Positions 7,434 to 16,493 of a DNA stretch of 64,000 nucleotides are shown one piece after another. Under the pieces are notes generated by a model, which was given only the letters and a program-made list of their open reading frames with translations, was not told where the DNA came from and did no database searches. Numbering within the stretch: the first letter of the stretch is position 1; each line of letters starts with the position of its first letter. A program made the translations under genes and the position numbers. The stretch comes from Streptomyces showdoensis (GTDB lineage: Bacteria; Actinomycetota; Actinomycetes; Streptomycetales; Streptomycetaceae). The stretch is from assembly GCF_039535475.1 (NCBI RefSeq), contig NZ_BAAAXG010000026.1:1178001-1242000 (forward strand), written 5' to 3'.

Positions 7434-7982
7434 ATGGAACTCCCGCAGCACGCACCCGCGCAGGCGCCCGCGCAACTGATCCGCATCGACGACGGCCTCG
7501 TCCTCCGCCCCTTCGACGCCGAGGCGGACCTGGCCGTGTGGCTGCGGGTGATCGAGGAGTCCCTGGAGCACCTGCGGCCCTGGATGCCCTGGGTCGCCGA
7601 GCACAGCCCCTCCAGGGCGGCCGACTTCCTGGCGCGGCGGGCGGAGCTCTGGGAGGCCGGCGCGGAGTTCACGTACGCCGTCGTGGCCGACGGGGCGATC
7701 GTCGGGACCTGCGGGCTGTACCGGCACGAGGACACCCCCGAGGGCGCCCGCGAGATCGGGTACTGGCTGCACCCCGCCGCCACCGGCCGGGGCGTGGCCA
7801 GCCGGGCCGCGGGGGCCTTGGTCGAGGAGGGATTCCGGCTGCCCGGCGTCGACGAGCTGCTGATCGTCCACGACCTCGGCAACCACGCCAGCGGGGCGGT
7901 CGCCGCGCGTCTCGGCTTCGCCGACCACGACGTGAGCGACGGTCTCCGGACCTGGCGGCTCGCCCGGACGACGCACCCATAG
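7434..7982 (+). CDS. GNAT acetyltransferase, RimJ/RimL type
   Basis: This encodes 182 residues from the ATG at 7434; the upstream in-frame ATG at 7398 adds only 12 poorly conserved residues. The GNAT_3 fold shows L-V-L-R-P-F-D near residue 22, the W-M-P-W-V segment near residue 50 typical of RimL-like proteins, the acetyl-CoA loop H-P-A-A-T-G-R-G-V-A-S-R-A near residue 120, and N-H-A-S-G-A-V-A-A-R-L-G-F near residue 150. It probably acetylates a protein N-terminus or a small amine. Confidence 0.85.
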   Translation: MELPQHAPAQAPAQLIRIDDGLVLRPFDAEADLAVWLRVIEESLEHLRPWMPWVAEHSPSRAADFLARRAELWEAGAEFTYAVVADGAIVGTCGLYRHEDTPEGAREIGYWLHPAATGRGVASRAAGALVEEGFRLPGVDELLIVHDLGNHASGAVAARLGFADHDVSDGLRTWRLARTTHP

Positions 7983-8096
7983 ACTCGGCCCGACCCGAGC
8001 AGCGCCCGAGCGGCGCCCACGCGGCTCCCGCAGCTCTCGCACCTCGTCCGAACGGCTTCCGTTCGTGCTTCATGAACCGTCCCAGGGGGGGACCTC

Positions 8097-11000
8097 TTGT
8101 ACTCCGCCCATGCCGGAAGACCGGCAGGCCCGCCGCGCGCGCTCACACTGATCGCGCTGATCGTCGCGGTCGTCGCGTCCGTCCTCGGCCCGGTCGCCAC
8201 CGCGTCCGCCGCCGCGGCGCCGACGCCGACCGCCCCGGCCCCGTCGAAGGCCGCGCCCGAGACCGCCGCGCCGAAGGCCACCGCGGCCCAGGCCCGCGCC
8301 CTCGCCGCCCGCCAGATCGCCGAGGGCGGCCTCGCGGACACGTGCTCCGGGCCGATCGCGCCGAACACCGTCCACACCTGTTCCGCCTGGCCCGCGGAGA
8401 GCAGCACCACCTCGTTCACACTCGACGTGCCGCGCGCCGAGGACCTCGTGGTCGCTCGGGTCGTCGGCGCCCACAGCAGCTCGCTGAACGTCGTCCTGAC
8501 CGCTCCCGACGGCTCCGAGGTCGCCTGCGACCTGCCCGACGGCAGCGGCAGCCTGCGCTGCCCGACCTCGCAGGCGGGCCCGCACACGCTGAGGCTGACC
8601 GACACGTGGGGCGGCGGAAGCGGGTTCTCCGTCTCGTACCGCGCGCTGCTCTCGGACACCGCCTGCACCGCCGTGACCGACGGGGACACCGCGCTCGGCC
8701 GTCCCGCCGCCCGGGCGCTGAGCCTCGCGGCGGGTTCGACGGGCGACTGCCTCACGCTGCCGACGGGCTCCGGCGAGGTGCTGCGCCTGTTCGGCACCGA
8801 CTACCGGGTCTCGCACACCGTGTACGACGCCGCGGGCGCCCAGATCTGCTCGACGCGCGTCTCCGGCTACCAGTACGTCGACTGCACGCTCACCGGCACC
8901 GCGCCCTACCGCCTGCTGGCGACCGAGCGCGACGGTGCCGCGTCCGAACTCACGCTCACCACGGCCCGCCTCTCGCACCCGAGCGGCTGCCCCGTCGTCC
9001 AGCCCCAGGCGTACGGGGCGGTGCCGGACGCGACCGGCACGGCCCGCTGCCACACGCTGCGCGTCCCGGCGGACGGCCCGTACCTCTTCGGCACCGTGGA
9101 CGGGAAGGACGGGAACGGCGCGAGCCTCGCCGGCCGCCTCTACCGCGGCGACGGCACCCCGGTCTGCTCCCCCGAGCCCACCACCCCGTGCCGGCTGACC
9201 GCCGGTGACTACACCTGGTCCCGCGACGCCGTCACCGGCGCCGTCACCGACGCGTACGGCGTCTGGTTCCTGGCGACCGCGCAGGCCCAGGGCTGCACGC
9301 CGGTCAAGGACGACGGCTTCGCCTCCGGCCCGGCGACCGGCACCTTCACGGACGCCGGCCAGGCCCTGTGCCTCGGGCTGCCGACCGCCTCGGGGCGCGG
9401 CCTGTACCTCCTCGACCGGGCGAGCGGCGAGGGCGCCGCGCACCCGACCGTGCGGGTCTACGACGCCAAGGGCGAGGCACAGTGCGCCAACGAGGGCGCG
9501 CCGGGGGTCTGCAAGCTGACCGGCACCGCCCCCTTCCACGCCGTGCTGAGCGCGACGGCCCCCGGTGCGTACGCGCTGGCCGTGCACCGCACCGGCGAGG
9601 CCGCGGGCTGCACCCCCTGGGCCCCGTCCGGCTTCGGGAACACGTGGGGCGCGCAGACCGCGCTCGCCGCCGGGCAGACCGCGTGCCTGTCCCTCGCGGG
9701 CGACGCGCACTCCACCGCCGAGATGGTCGACTACACCAACGACAGCAACCAGGTGAACGCCTGGCTGCGTGTCCACGACGCCGCCGGCAACCAGGTGTGC
9801 GGCACCACCGTCAGCACCTCGACGACGACCTGCCGCCTCTCCGCCGGCGCCCCCTACACGGCGCTGCTCACGAAGAACGGCTACGGCTCCGACACGTACA
9901 AGCTGGTCCGCCGCGACATCTCCGAGACGGCCCGCTGCGCGGCGCCGAAGTCGCTCGCGGTCGGCGGGCCCTCCACCCCGTACACCCTCCGCGGGGACCT
10001 CGACGCCACCTGTCTGCGGGTGACGGCGGCGGCCGCGGACAAGCTGTGGCTGTCCGTGCGGACCCCGGACGCGGCCTACAAGACGGGCGCGGTCCTCGGT
10101 GTCGTCGACGGCAGCGGCACCATCAAGTGCCGCACCTGGGGCACCGCCGGCACCTGCCGGGTCACCGGCTCCACCTCGTACCTGGTGTACGTCGTCGCGG
10201 TCGGTTACGGCGAGACGCCGATCGCCTCGTACGTGGACACCTGGCGGGTCGGCACGGCCTCCGGCTGGGCACCGGAGTGCACGGCGAACAAGGTGTCGGC
10301 GGCCGGGTTCGCGCAGCGCAGCGCGGTCCTGACCGAGTCGGCGACGGCGTACTGCGCGGTGCTGGACATGAAGCCGCGCACGTACTTCGACGTGGACGGC
10401 GTGGACAGCGAGCCGAACGGGGCCTCCCCGACGGTGAGCCTGCTGGCGGCCAACGCCTTCGGCCCGACGACCGACTACTCGTACCAGTGCAACGGCACCG
10501 GGTTCCGCCACAACTGCCTCGCCGACGGCAACGCGCCCACCGGGCAGTACGTGCTGCTGGTGACCCCGGGCAAGGCCCCGACGCCGTACGAGTTCACGAT
10601 GCAGGGCACCTGCAAGTCGCCCTGCGACAGCCTCCCGGCCCAGCCCGACGTGGAGCGCCTCGGCACGACCACCGGCCCGGCCGGCACCGCGCACCCGGTG
10701 CAGCTGTACGGCTCCGGGCTGACGCTCGGCACGCGGATCAGGCTCCGCAACGACGCCACGTCCGGCGAGACCTGGATGAACCAGGTGGTGTCCGTCGCCC
10801 CGGACGGGACCTCGATGAAGGTGCTGCTCGGCACGCGTGACCTGCCTCCGGGCCGGTACGACCTGCAGGTCGGCGACGGTGGCTACACCTCCGGCACCCG
10901 CTCCCCCGGCTACCTCCCGAACGCCTTCACGGTGACGGAGGCCCCGGCCGCGGCGGCCCCCGGCCGCTTCGTCCCGGTCGCGCCGAAGCGCTTCCTCGAC

Positions 11001-12074
11001 ACGCGGTACGGCACGGGCGCGCCGAAGGCGAAGGTCGGTGCGGGCGGCACGGTGAAGCTGAAGGTCGGCGGGGTGAACGGCGTCCCGGCGACGGGTGTCA
11101 CGGCGGTCGTCATGAACGTCACCGCCGTCGCCCCGACCGGCACCGGCTTCCTCACCGTCTACCCGGACGGCCGTCCGGTCCCGTCGGCGTCCAGCCTGAA
11201 CTACACGGCGGGGCGCACGCTCTCCAACCTGGTGACGGTGGCCGTGCGCAACGGCACCGTGAACCTGCGCAACAGCACGGGCGCGGTCGACGTCGTCGCC
11301 GACGTGGCGGGCTACTACACGACGGCGGAGGGTGCGGGCTCCGCGCTGACGTCGATCGACCCGACGCGCTTCCTCGACACCCGGTCCGGCACCGGCGCCC
11401 CCAAGGCCCGGGTCGGCGCGGGCGGTTCGGTGAAGCTGAAGGTCGCCGGGGTGAACGGCGTCCCGGCGACGGGTGTCACGGCGGTCGTCATGAACGTCAC
11501 CGCCGTCGCCCCGACCGCGACCGGCTTCGTGACGGTCTACCCCGACGGGCAGGCCGTCCCCACCGCGTCGAACATCAACTACTCGGCCGGGGAGACCCTG
11601 CCGAACCTGGTGGTCGTGCCGGTGGTGAACGGCTCGGTGGTGCTGCGCAACAGCGCGGGCGCGGTCGATCTGCTCGCCGACGTGACGGGGTACTTCACCG
11701 CCACGGGCGCGGGCTTCACCGCGGCCGAGCCGGTCCGGCTCCTGGACACCCGCTCCGGTCTCGGCGCGCGTGCGGGGGCCGTCGGTCCCGGCGGCGTGGT
11801 GAGCATGCGGGTCTCCGGCGTGGCCGGGGTGCCGAGCGAGGGCGTCACAGCGGTCGTCCTGAACGTCACGGCCGCGGCCCCGACCTCGGGCAGCTTCCTG
11901 ACCGTCCACCCGCACGGGCGCCCGCGTCCCGCGGTGTCGAACCTCAACTACCCGGCGGGCCGGACGATCTCCAACCTGGTGGTCGTGCCGGTGGTCGACG
12001 GGCGGATCACCTTCACCAACCACTCGGGCGGCGTGCAGGTCATCGCCGACCTGAACGGCTGGTACAGCGGCTGA
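8097..12074 (+). CDS. Very large secreted protein with three C-terminal LDTR-G/AGYY repeats
   Basis: This encodes 1325 residues. No in-frame ATG fits, so the TTG at 8097, 6 bp after a G-run, is the best start. A signal peptide covers about residues 1-40, ending A-T-A-S-A-A-A-A. Residues 60-900 form several repeated modules with paired cysteines (C-L-x-L near each start, C-x-L-T-G-T-A-P-Y-R near each end). A bridging segment and three beta-rich repeats of about 115 residues follow (from about 10970, 11350 and 11725); each starts R-F/L-L-D-T-R and ends with A-D-V-x-G-Y-Y/F or its variant. A paralogue lies at 44593-47190. Probably an extracellular or wall-associated binding protein; no catalytic motif was seen. 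Confidence 0.85.
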   Translation: MYSAHAGRPAGPPRALTLIALIVAVVASVLGPVATASAAAAPTPTAPAPSKAAPETAAPKATAAQARALAARQIAEGGLADTCSGPIAPNTVHTCSAWPAESSTTSFTLDVPRAEDLVVARVVGAHSSSLNVVLTAPDGSEVACDLPDGSGSLRCPTSQAGPHTLRLTDTWGGGSGFSVSYRALLSDTACTAVTDGDTALGRPAARALSLAAGSTGDCLTLPTGSGEVLRLFGTDYRVSHTVYDAAGAQICSTRVSGYQYVDCTLTGTAPYRLLATERDGAASELTLTTARLSHPSGCPVVQPQAYGAVPDATGTARCHTLRVPADGPYLFGTVDGKDGNGASLAGRLYRGDGTPVCSPEPTTPCRLTAGDYTWSRDAVTGAVTDAYGVWFLATAQAQGCTPVKDDGFASGPATGTFTDAGQALCLGLPTASGRGLYLLDRASGEGAAHPTVRVYDAKGEAQCANEGAPGVCKLTGTAPFHAVLSATAPGAYALAVHRTGEAAGCTPWAPSGFGNTWGAQTALAAGQTACLSLAGDAHSTAEMVDYTNDSNQVNAWLRVHDAAGNQVCGTTVSTSTTTCRLSAGAPYTALLTKNGYGSDTYKLVRRDISETARCAAPKSLAVGGPSTPYTLRGDLDATCLRVTAAAADKLWLSVRTPDAAYKTGAVLGVVDGSGTIKCRTWGTAGTCRVTGSTSYLVYVVAVGYGETPIASYVDTWRVGTASGWAPECTANKVSAAGFAQRSAVLTESATAYCAVLDMKPRTYFDVDGVDSEPNGASPTVSLLAANAFGPTTDYSYQCNGTGFRHNCLADGNAPTGQYVLLVTPGKAPTPYEFTMQGTCKSPCDSLPAQPDVERLGTTTGPAGTAHPVQLYGSGLTLGTRIRLRNDATSGETWMNQVVSVAPDGTSMKVLLGTRDLPPGRYDLQVGDGGYTSGTRSPGYLPNAFTVTEAPAAAAPGRFVPVAPKRFLDTRYGTGAPKAKVGAGGTVKLKVGGVNGVPATGVTAVVMNVTAVAPTGTGFLTVYPDGRPVPSASSLNYTAGRTLSNLVTVAVRNGTVNLRNSTGAVDVVADVAGYYTTAEGAGSALTSIDPTRFLDTRSGTGAPKARVGAGGSVKLKVAGVNGVPATGVTAVVMNVTAVAPTATGFVTVYPDGQAVPTASNINYSAGETLPNLVVVPVVNGSVVLRNSAGAVDLLADVTGYFTATGAGFTAAEPVRLLDTRSGLGARAGAVGPGGVVSMRVSGVAGVPSEGVTAVVLNVTAAAPTSGSFLTVHPHGRPRPAVSNLNYPAGRTISNLVVVPVVDGRITFTNHSGGVQVIADLNGWYSG

Positions 12075-12101
12075 CGCCGTCGCCGCTCGCGCGCGGTGTG
12101 A

Positions 12102-12135
12102 GGAGGGCCGGACCGCGGATGCGGTCCGGCCCTCC
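12102..12135. terminator. Bidirectional hairpin terminator
   Basis: A perfect 15-bp stem (GGAGGGCCGGACCGC at 12102-12116 with its complement at 12121-12135) around a GGAT loop lies between the convergent genes ending at 12074 and 12157. There is no T-run, as is usual in Streptomyces. Confidence 0.85.
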
Positions 12136-12156
12136 GGCGTTCGTGCGGGCGGGAGT

Positions 12157-12927
12157 TCAGCCCAGCTCCTCCGCCACCCCCGGCTCCAGCCAGCGCAGCG
12201 TCCCCGCGAGTGCGGGGTCGGCGGCGAAGGCGGCGGTGATGGCGGCCGGGTCCTCGGCGAGGTGGGCCCAGGAGTCGAAGTGGAGGGGGACGACCGTGCG
12301 GGCGCCGAGGGTGCGGGCGAGGGCGGCCCCTTCGGCGGCGCTGAGGGAGAAGGCGCGGTCTCCGGTGGAGGGGAAGTGGGCGTCGCCGAAGTGGAGGAAG
12401 GCGGTGTCGAGGGCGAAGCGGGCTCCGATCGCGGCGAGCGCGTCGTGGCGGACGGTGTCGCCGGAGAGGTAGAGGGCGCCGCCGTCGTGTTCGAGGACGA
12501 AGCCGGTGACGGGTCCGGTGGCCTGCTCGGTGCCCTCGGGACCGTGCCGGGCGGGGGTCGCGGTGATCCGTACGGTCGTGCCGCCGGCGGTGAACTCCCG
12601 GCTCTCCCAGGGCTCCAGGCCCTCGGCCCGGCCGCCGAGGCGGGCGGCGCCCTCGGGGGTGGTGAAGGTGCGGCCGGCGCGGGCGAGGACCTCGCGGCCG
12701 GTGGGGTCGAGGTTGTCGGCGTGCTGGTCGTGCGAGAGCAGCACCAGGTCGACGGGCGGCAGCCGGTCGGCGGCGAGGGCGGGGCCCGCGAGGCGCCGGA
12801 GCGGGCGGGCGGCGGGGTAGTCGGCGGGCGCCGGATCGAAGGCGGGGTCGGTCAGGACGGTGAGGCCGCCGATGCGGAGCAGGACGGTGGCCGTGCCGAT
12901 GTAGGTGGCGCTGATCCCTGTCGTCAT
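12157..12927 (-). CDS. MBL-fold metal-dependent hydrolase (UlaG-like)
   Basis: This encodes 256 residues from an ATG at 12927. The fold is that of UlaG/RomA-like metallo-beta-lactamase proteins: Y-I-G-T-A-T-V-L-L near residue 9, T-D-P-A-F-D near residue 26, then L-L-S-H-D-Q-H-A-D-N-L-D, P-A-R-H-G-P near residue 124, S-G-D-T-V near residue 152 and P-L-H-F-D-S-W near residue 215. The usual H-x-H-x-D-H is replaced by H-D-Q-H-A-D-N, so the metal site is altered. It is divergent from the pirin gene, and a 16-bp TetR-type palindrome lies 12 bp before its start, so the local TetR probably controls it. Confidence 0.85.
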   Translation of the reverse strand: MTTGISATYIGTATVLLRIGGLTVLTDPAFDPAPADYPAARPLRRLAGPALAADRLPPVDLVLLSHDQHADNLDPTGREVLARAGRTFTTPEGAARLGGRAEGLEPWESREFTAGGTTVRITATPARHGPEGTEQATGPVTGFVLEHDGGALYLSGDTVRHDALAAIGARFALDTAFLHFGDAHFPSTGDRAFSLSAAEGAALARTLGARTVVPLHFDSWAHLAEDPAAITAAFAADPALAGTLRWLEPGVAEELG

Positions 12928-12938
12928 GGACGTGAAAC

Positions 12939-13013
12939 TAAACCGATCGGTTTATCTATGTCAACCGAACGGTTCAGTCTTGACACTGAACTGAATGGTG
13001 TAGTTCATTCTTG
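12939..13013. promoter_or_regulatory. Divergent promoter region with TetR-type operators
   Basis: TAAACCGATCGGTTTA (12939-12954) is a perfect 16-bp palindrome, and AACCGAACGGTT (12963-12974) repeats its core. TGAACT-N9-AGTTCA (12987-13007) is a third inverted repeat. A -35 box TTGACA (12980-12985) with a -10 near 13001-13008 faces the pirin gene and places transcription start at or beside its ATG, so that mRNA may be leaderless. A matching site precedes the TetR gene at 15116. Confidence 0.75.
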
Positions 13014-13015
13014 GC

Positions 13016-13879
13016 ATGACCACCGAGCGCACCGTCACCCGCATCGCCCGCCCCTTCCACACCCACGAGGGCGCCGGCTTCCCCGTCCGCCGCCCCTTCC
13101 CCACCGCGGAACTCCCCTTCGTCGACCCCTTCCTGATGGTCGACCAGGTCGGCCCCACCGAACTCGCCCCCGGCGAGGCCAAGGGCGCTCCCCCGCACCC
13201 GCACCGCGGCTTCGAGACGATCCAGTACGTCCTCGACGGCGACGTCGCCAACGCCGACTCGCGCGGCCACCGCGCCGTCGTCCGGGCCGGCGGGGTCCAG
13301 TGGCTCACCGCGGGCTCCGGCATCGTCCACGAGGCGCTGCCCACCGAGGAGTTCCTCGCCTCGGGCGGTCGCCAGCACATGCTGCAGATCTGGGTGAACC
13401 TCCCGGCCCGGCTCAAGGCGCTGCCGCCCCGCAGCCAGAACGCCGGGGCCGCCGACCTGCCGACCGTCACCACCCCCGACGGCACCGCACTCACCGTCCT
13501 CGCCGGCAGCAGCCACGGGGTGACCGGCCCGTTCGGCACCCACACCCCGGTCCTCGTCGTCCACGCGCGCCTCGCGGCGGGCGGTCGCGCCGAGTTCACC
13601 GCGCCCGCCGGGCACAACGCGATGGCGTACGTGCTGACCGGCGACGCCGCCGTCGCCGGCGAGCCCCTGGCCGACGGACACCTCGCGGTGCTCGACCGGG
13701 ACGGCGAGCGCTTCACCGTCGAGGCCCCGGGCGCGGCGGCCGAGGTGCTGGTGCTCGCGGGCGAACCGATCGGCGAGCCCGTGGCCCGCAGCGGCCCCTT
13801 CGTGATGAACACGGCGGCGGAACTCCGGCAGGCCGAGAAGGACTTCGCGAACGGGCTGATGGGACGGATGCCGGTATGA
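13016..13879 (+). CDS. Pirin family protein
   Basis: This encodes 287 residues from the ATG at 13016. The bicupin pirin fold shows F-H-T-H-E-G-A-G-F-P-V-R-R-P-F-P at the N-terminus, and metal-site histidines in P-H-P-H-R-G-F-E-T-I near residue 63 and in A-G-S-G-I-V-H-E-A near residue 104, as in quercetinase-active pirins. Pirins act as redox or flavonoid-oxidising enzymes or as regulator partners. The stop overlaps the ATG of the MFS gene (ATGA, 13876-13879), so the two are co-translated. Operators at 12939-13007 imply induction through the TetR protein. Confidence 0.9.
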   Translation: MTTERTVTRIARPFHTHEGAGFPVRRPFPTAELPFVDPFLMVDQVGPTELAPGEAKGAPPHPHRGFETIQYVLDGDVANADSRGHRAVVRAGGVQWLTAGSGIVHEALPTEEFLASGGRQHMLQIWVNLPARLKALPPRSQNAGAADLPTVTTPDGTALTVLAGSSHGVTGPFGTHTPVLVVHARLAAGGRAEFTAPAGHNAMAYVLTGDAAVAGEPLADGHLAVLDRDGERFTVEAPGAAAEVLVLAGEPIGEPVARSGPFVMNTAAELRQAEKDFANGLMGRMPV

Positions 13880-15021
13880 CGGGCACGAGTGCGAGCACGA
13901 GCACGGCGACGCGTGCGGGTGCGGGGGCGGGGGCGCCCGGTCGCCGCCGGACCGGGACGGGTGCCCGGCGCGCCCTGCTCCCCGCCCTGTTCGTCGCACC
14001 CGCCTCGATGGGCGTGTCGGGGCCGAGTCTCGCCCTGCCGGACGCGGCCCGGGAGCTCGGCGTCCCCGCCGGGTCGGCGGCCTGGCTGATGACCGTGTTC
14101 GGGATCGGCCTGGCGGTCGGCACCCCGCTGCTCTCCGCCACGGCGGGCCGGCGCGGCCCCGGCGGGCTCGTCCGGGCGAGCGGCGTGCTCCTCGCCCTGG
14201 GCGCGGCGCTCGTCCTCGCCTCCGGGGCCTCCGGGGCCTCCGGCAGCGCCGGAGCCCTGCCGCTCGCCGTCGCCGGACGCGCGGTCGAGGCCCTCGGGGC
14301 CGCCGGGGTCACCGTCGCCGCGTTCCGGCTCGCGGGCCGCGACCGCTCGGGCCGGACGGCCGGGATCGTCGCCATCGGCAGCGCCGTCGGCGGCACCCTC
14401 GGCCTCTTCGCGGGCGCCGCCGCGGCCTGGGCGGCGGGCTGGCAGGCCGCCCTCGTCCTGCCGCTGCTGAGCCTCCTCGTCCTGCCGCCGGTACGGCGAC
14501 TGGCCGGTCCGACGGAATCCCGTACCGCCGCGGCCACCGGCGCGGGGCGCCCCCTCGGCGTACTGCGCGCCCCGGGCTTCCTCGCCGCCGCCGGGCTCAT
14601 GCTCGCGCTCTCCACCGTCAACTTCGCGCTGCTCTACGGCGCCCCGCGCCGGTTCTCCGCCCTCACCGGCTGGAGCCCCGTCCAGACGGGCGCGGCCGCC
14701 GCGCTCGCCGCCCTGACCGGGGCACTGCTCTCCTGGCGGCTGATCCGCCTCGCGCCCCGGCTCGGGACGCGCAGGACCCGGACGCTGCTGGCCGCCGGCT
14801 CGGCGACCGCACTGCTGCTCGCGGCCCTCGCCCCCTGGCCCGCGGCGGTGCTGCTCGGCTCCGGGCTGAGCGCGCTCGTGACCGCGGGCGGCCAGGGGGT
14901 GCTGACCGGGGCCGCGACCAGGGGGCTCGGCGAGGAGCGGCACGGCACGGCGATCACCCTGTTCAACCTGGCCTTCCTGACCGGCGTCGCGATCGGCCCG
15001 GCACTCGCGGCGACCGCCTGA
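13876..15021 (+). CDS. MFS transporter (Cmx/CmrA-like drug efflux type)
   Basis: This encodes 381 residues from an ATG overlapping the pirin stop. A Thr/Ala/Gly-rich N-terminal tail of about 30 residues is followed by about eleven or twelve hydrophobic helices. [18 protein letters not shown] at about residues 69-87 matches helix 2 of DHA1 exporters, and the following [10 protein letters not shown] replaces the usual D-R-x-G-R-R loop. The context (pirin, MBL hydrolase, TetR) suggests detoxification: a repressor senses a compound and switches on modification and export. Substrate unknown. Confidence 0.85.
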   Translation: MTGTSASTSTATRAGAGAGAPGRRRTGTGARRALLPALFVAPASMGVSGPSLALPDAARELGVPAGSAAWLMTVFGIGLAVGTPLLSATAGRRGPGGLVRASGVLLALGAALVLASGASGASGSAGALPLAVAGRAVEALGAAGVTVAAFRLAGRDRSGRTAGIVAIGSAVGGTLGLFAGAAAAWAAGWQAALVLPLLSLLVLPPVRRLAGPTESRTAAATGAGRPLGVLRAPGFLAAAGLMLALSTVNFALLYGAPRRFSALTGWSPVQTGAAAALAALTGALLSWRLIRLAPRLGTRRTRTLLAAGSATALLLAALAPWPAAVLLGSGLSALVTAGGQGVLTGAATRGLGEERHGTAITLFNLAFLTGVAIGPALAATA

Positions 15022-15050
15022 CCCGATCGAACGCCCGCCCCGACAGACCG

Positions 15051-15079
15051 AACCGTTCAGTTCACGCACTTCCTATACT
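15051..15079 (+). promoter_or_regulatory. Promoter and operator of the TetR gene
   Basis: AACCGTTCAGTT (15051-15062) differs by one base from the AACCGNNCGGTT core found at 12941-12952 and 12963-12974. A good -10 box TATACT lies at 15074-15079, and the operator covers the expected -35 position. This fits autorepression by the TetR protein encoded from 15116. Confidence 0.65.
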
Positions 15080-15115
15080 GGCGGTGACTCCGCCCCGCCA
15101 CCCCGAAGGACCCCC

Positions 15116-15791
15116 ATGGGCGCCCACACCACGGACGACGTACTCGACGCGTACGGCATCCCCGTCATCCCCGACCCCGCCGCCGCCGCCGCCCGCAAGC
15201 GCCGGGCGATGATCGACGCCGCGCTCACGGAGTTCCTGGCCGAGGGGTACTCGGCGGCCTCCATGGACGCGATCACCCAGCGGTCCGGTGTCTCCAAGGC
15301 GACCATCTACAAGCACTTCGGCAGCAAGGAGCGCCTGTTCCTCGCCGTCATCGGAGGAGTGCTGACCCGGACCTACGCCGACGTGGAGCCCGGCGGCGCC
15401 GGCCTGGCGGAGGCCCCCCGACCTGCGGGCCGCGCTCGTCCGGCTGGCCGGCGACTGGGCCCGTACGCTGCTGCGCCCGGACCTGATGTCGCTGCGGCGC
15501 CTGGTGATCGGCGAGATCGACCGCTTCCCGCAGCTCGGACAGCTCTGGTACCGGCTCACGTACGACATGTACAACGGCCCGCTGGTCGAGGCCGTGACCG
15601 CGCTCGACGCGAGCGGCGCGCTGGAGGTGCCCGACCCGGACCTCGCCGTGCGGCAGCTCGTGGCCACCACGGTCGGCGTGCCCCAGCTCGTCCACACCTT
15701 CGCGCCCGGCACCGCCGTCGACGACGCGGAGCTGACCCGGCAGATCGCCTCGGGGGTGGACCTCTTCCTGGCCCGGTACGGGCGCGGCTGA
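15116..15791 (+). pseudogene. TetR/AcrR regulator interrupted by a +1 frameshift
   Basis: The N-terminal part from ATG 15116 is a clean Tet[40 protein letters not shown]. After L-A-E-A-P the frame loses coding character. Dropping one C from the six-C run at 15414-15419 restores [16 protein letters not shown] and a normal C-terminal domain (AefR-like, ending F-L-A-R-Y-G-R-G) to the stop at 15791, about 225 residues in all. Either this is a recent mutation that frees the neighbouring operons from repression, or it is a base-calling error in the C-run. Operators for this protein are intact, which favours a functional gene. Confidence 0.8.
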
Positions 15792-15892
15792 ACGGGCGAG
15801 CGGGTCCCGAACGTTCCGTTCCGCGAGATGCGGATTCCACGCGCAGTAGGATCGGGACCGTCGTCAGCACTACCCATCGAAGGAGATTCGGC

Positions 15893-16390
15893 ATGGCGCA
15901 GGTCACGCTCAAGGGCAACCCGGTTCAGGTCAACGGCAGCCTGCCCGCCGCGGGCGAGCAGGCCCCGCAGTTCAGCCTGGTCGGCGAGGGCCTCGCGGAC
16001 CTCTCGCTCAAGGACTTCGCCGGCAAGCGCAAGGTCCTCAACATCTTCCCGAGCGTCGACACCCCGACCTGCGCGAGCTCGGTGCGGGCGTTCAACAGCA
16101 AGGCGGCCGAGCTCGACAACACCGTCGTGCTCTGCATCTCGGCGGACCTGCCCTTCGCCCAGTCCCGCTTCTGCGGCGCCGAGGGCCTGGAGAACGTGAA
16201 GAACCTCTCCACCCTCCGCGGCCGTGAGTTCCACACGAACTACGGCGTGGACATCGCCGACGGCCCGCTGGCCGGCCTGACCGCCCGCGCCGTCGTCGTC
16301 CTCGACGAGAACGACAAGGTCCTGCACGTGGAGCTCGTCAACGAGATCGCCGACGAGCCCAACTACGAGGCCGCCCTCGCCGCCCTGTAG
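15893..16390 (+). CDS. tpx: Thiol peroxidase (atypical 2-Cys peroxiredoxin)
   Basis: This encodes 165 residues from the ATG at 15893, after an AAGGAG site. The Tpx signature [16 protein letters not shown] holds the peroxidatic Cys near residue 60, and S-R-F-C-G-A-E-G-L the resolving Cys near residue 95. The enzyme reduces alkyl hydroperoxides with thioredoxin in the cytoplasm. Length and motifs are standard for the family. The gene is separate from the TetR group and ends in its own hairpin. Confidence 0.95.
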   Translation: MAQVTLKGNPVQVNGSLPAAGEQAPQFSLVGEGLADLSLKDFAGKRKVLNIFPSVDTPTCASSVRAFNSKAAELDNTVVLCISADLPFAQSRFCGAEGLENVKNLSTLRGREFHTNYGVDIADGPLAGLTARAVVVLDENDKVLHVELVNEIADEPNYEAALAAL

Positions 16391-16411
16391 TCCACCCGGG
16401 TCCACCCGCCC

Positions 16412-16449
16412 GCAGGGGCCGTCACGACAGGTGTCGTGGCGGCCCCTGC
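16412..16449 (+). terminator. Terminator after tpx
   Basis: GCAGGGGCCG-TCACGAC pairs with GTCGTGG-CGGCCCCTGC across an AGGT loop, with one mismatch, 22 bp after the tpx stop. The stem is long and GC-rich. Confidence 0.8.
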
Positions 16450-16493
16450 GGCGTCTTCCCCGTGCCGTCCCGCCCGCGGCCTACGATCGGAGG

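Noticed and set aside
8070..12023. 1317-codon open frame antisense to the giant secreted protein
   Set aside because: It is rich in Arg, Gly and Val with no domain, and the opposite strand has a signal peptide and regular repeats. Long antisense frames are expected at this GC content.
15414..15419. Programmed ribosomal frameshift in the TetR gene
   Set aside because: There is no slippery heptamer with a downstream structure that I could recognise, and TetR genes are not known to use one; a sequencing error or mutation is simpler.
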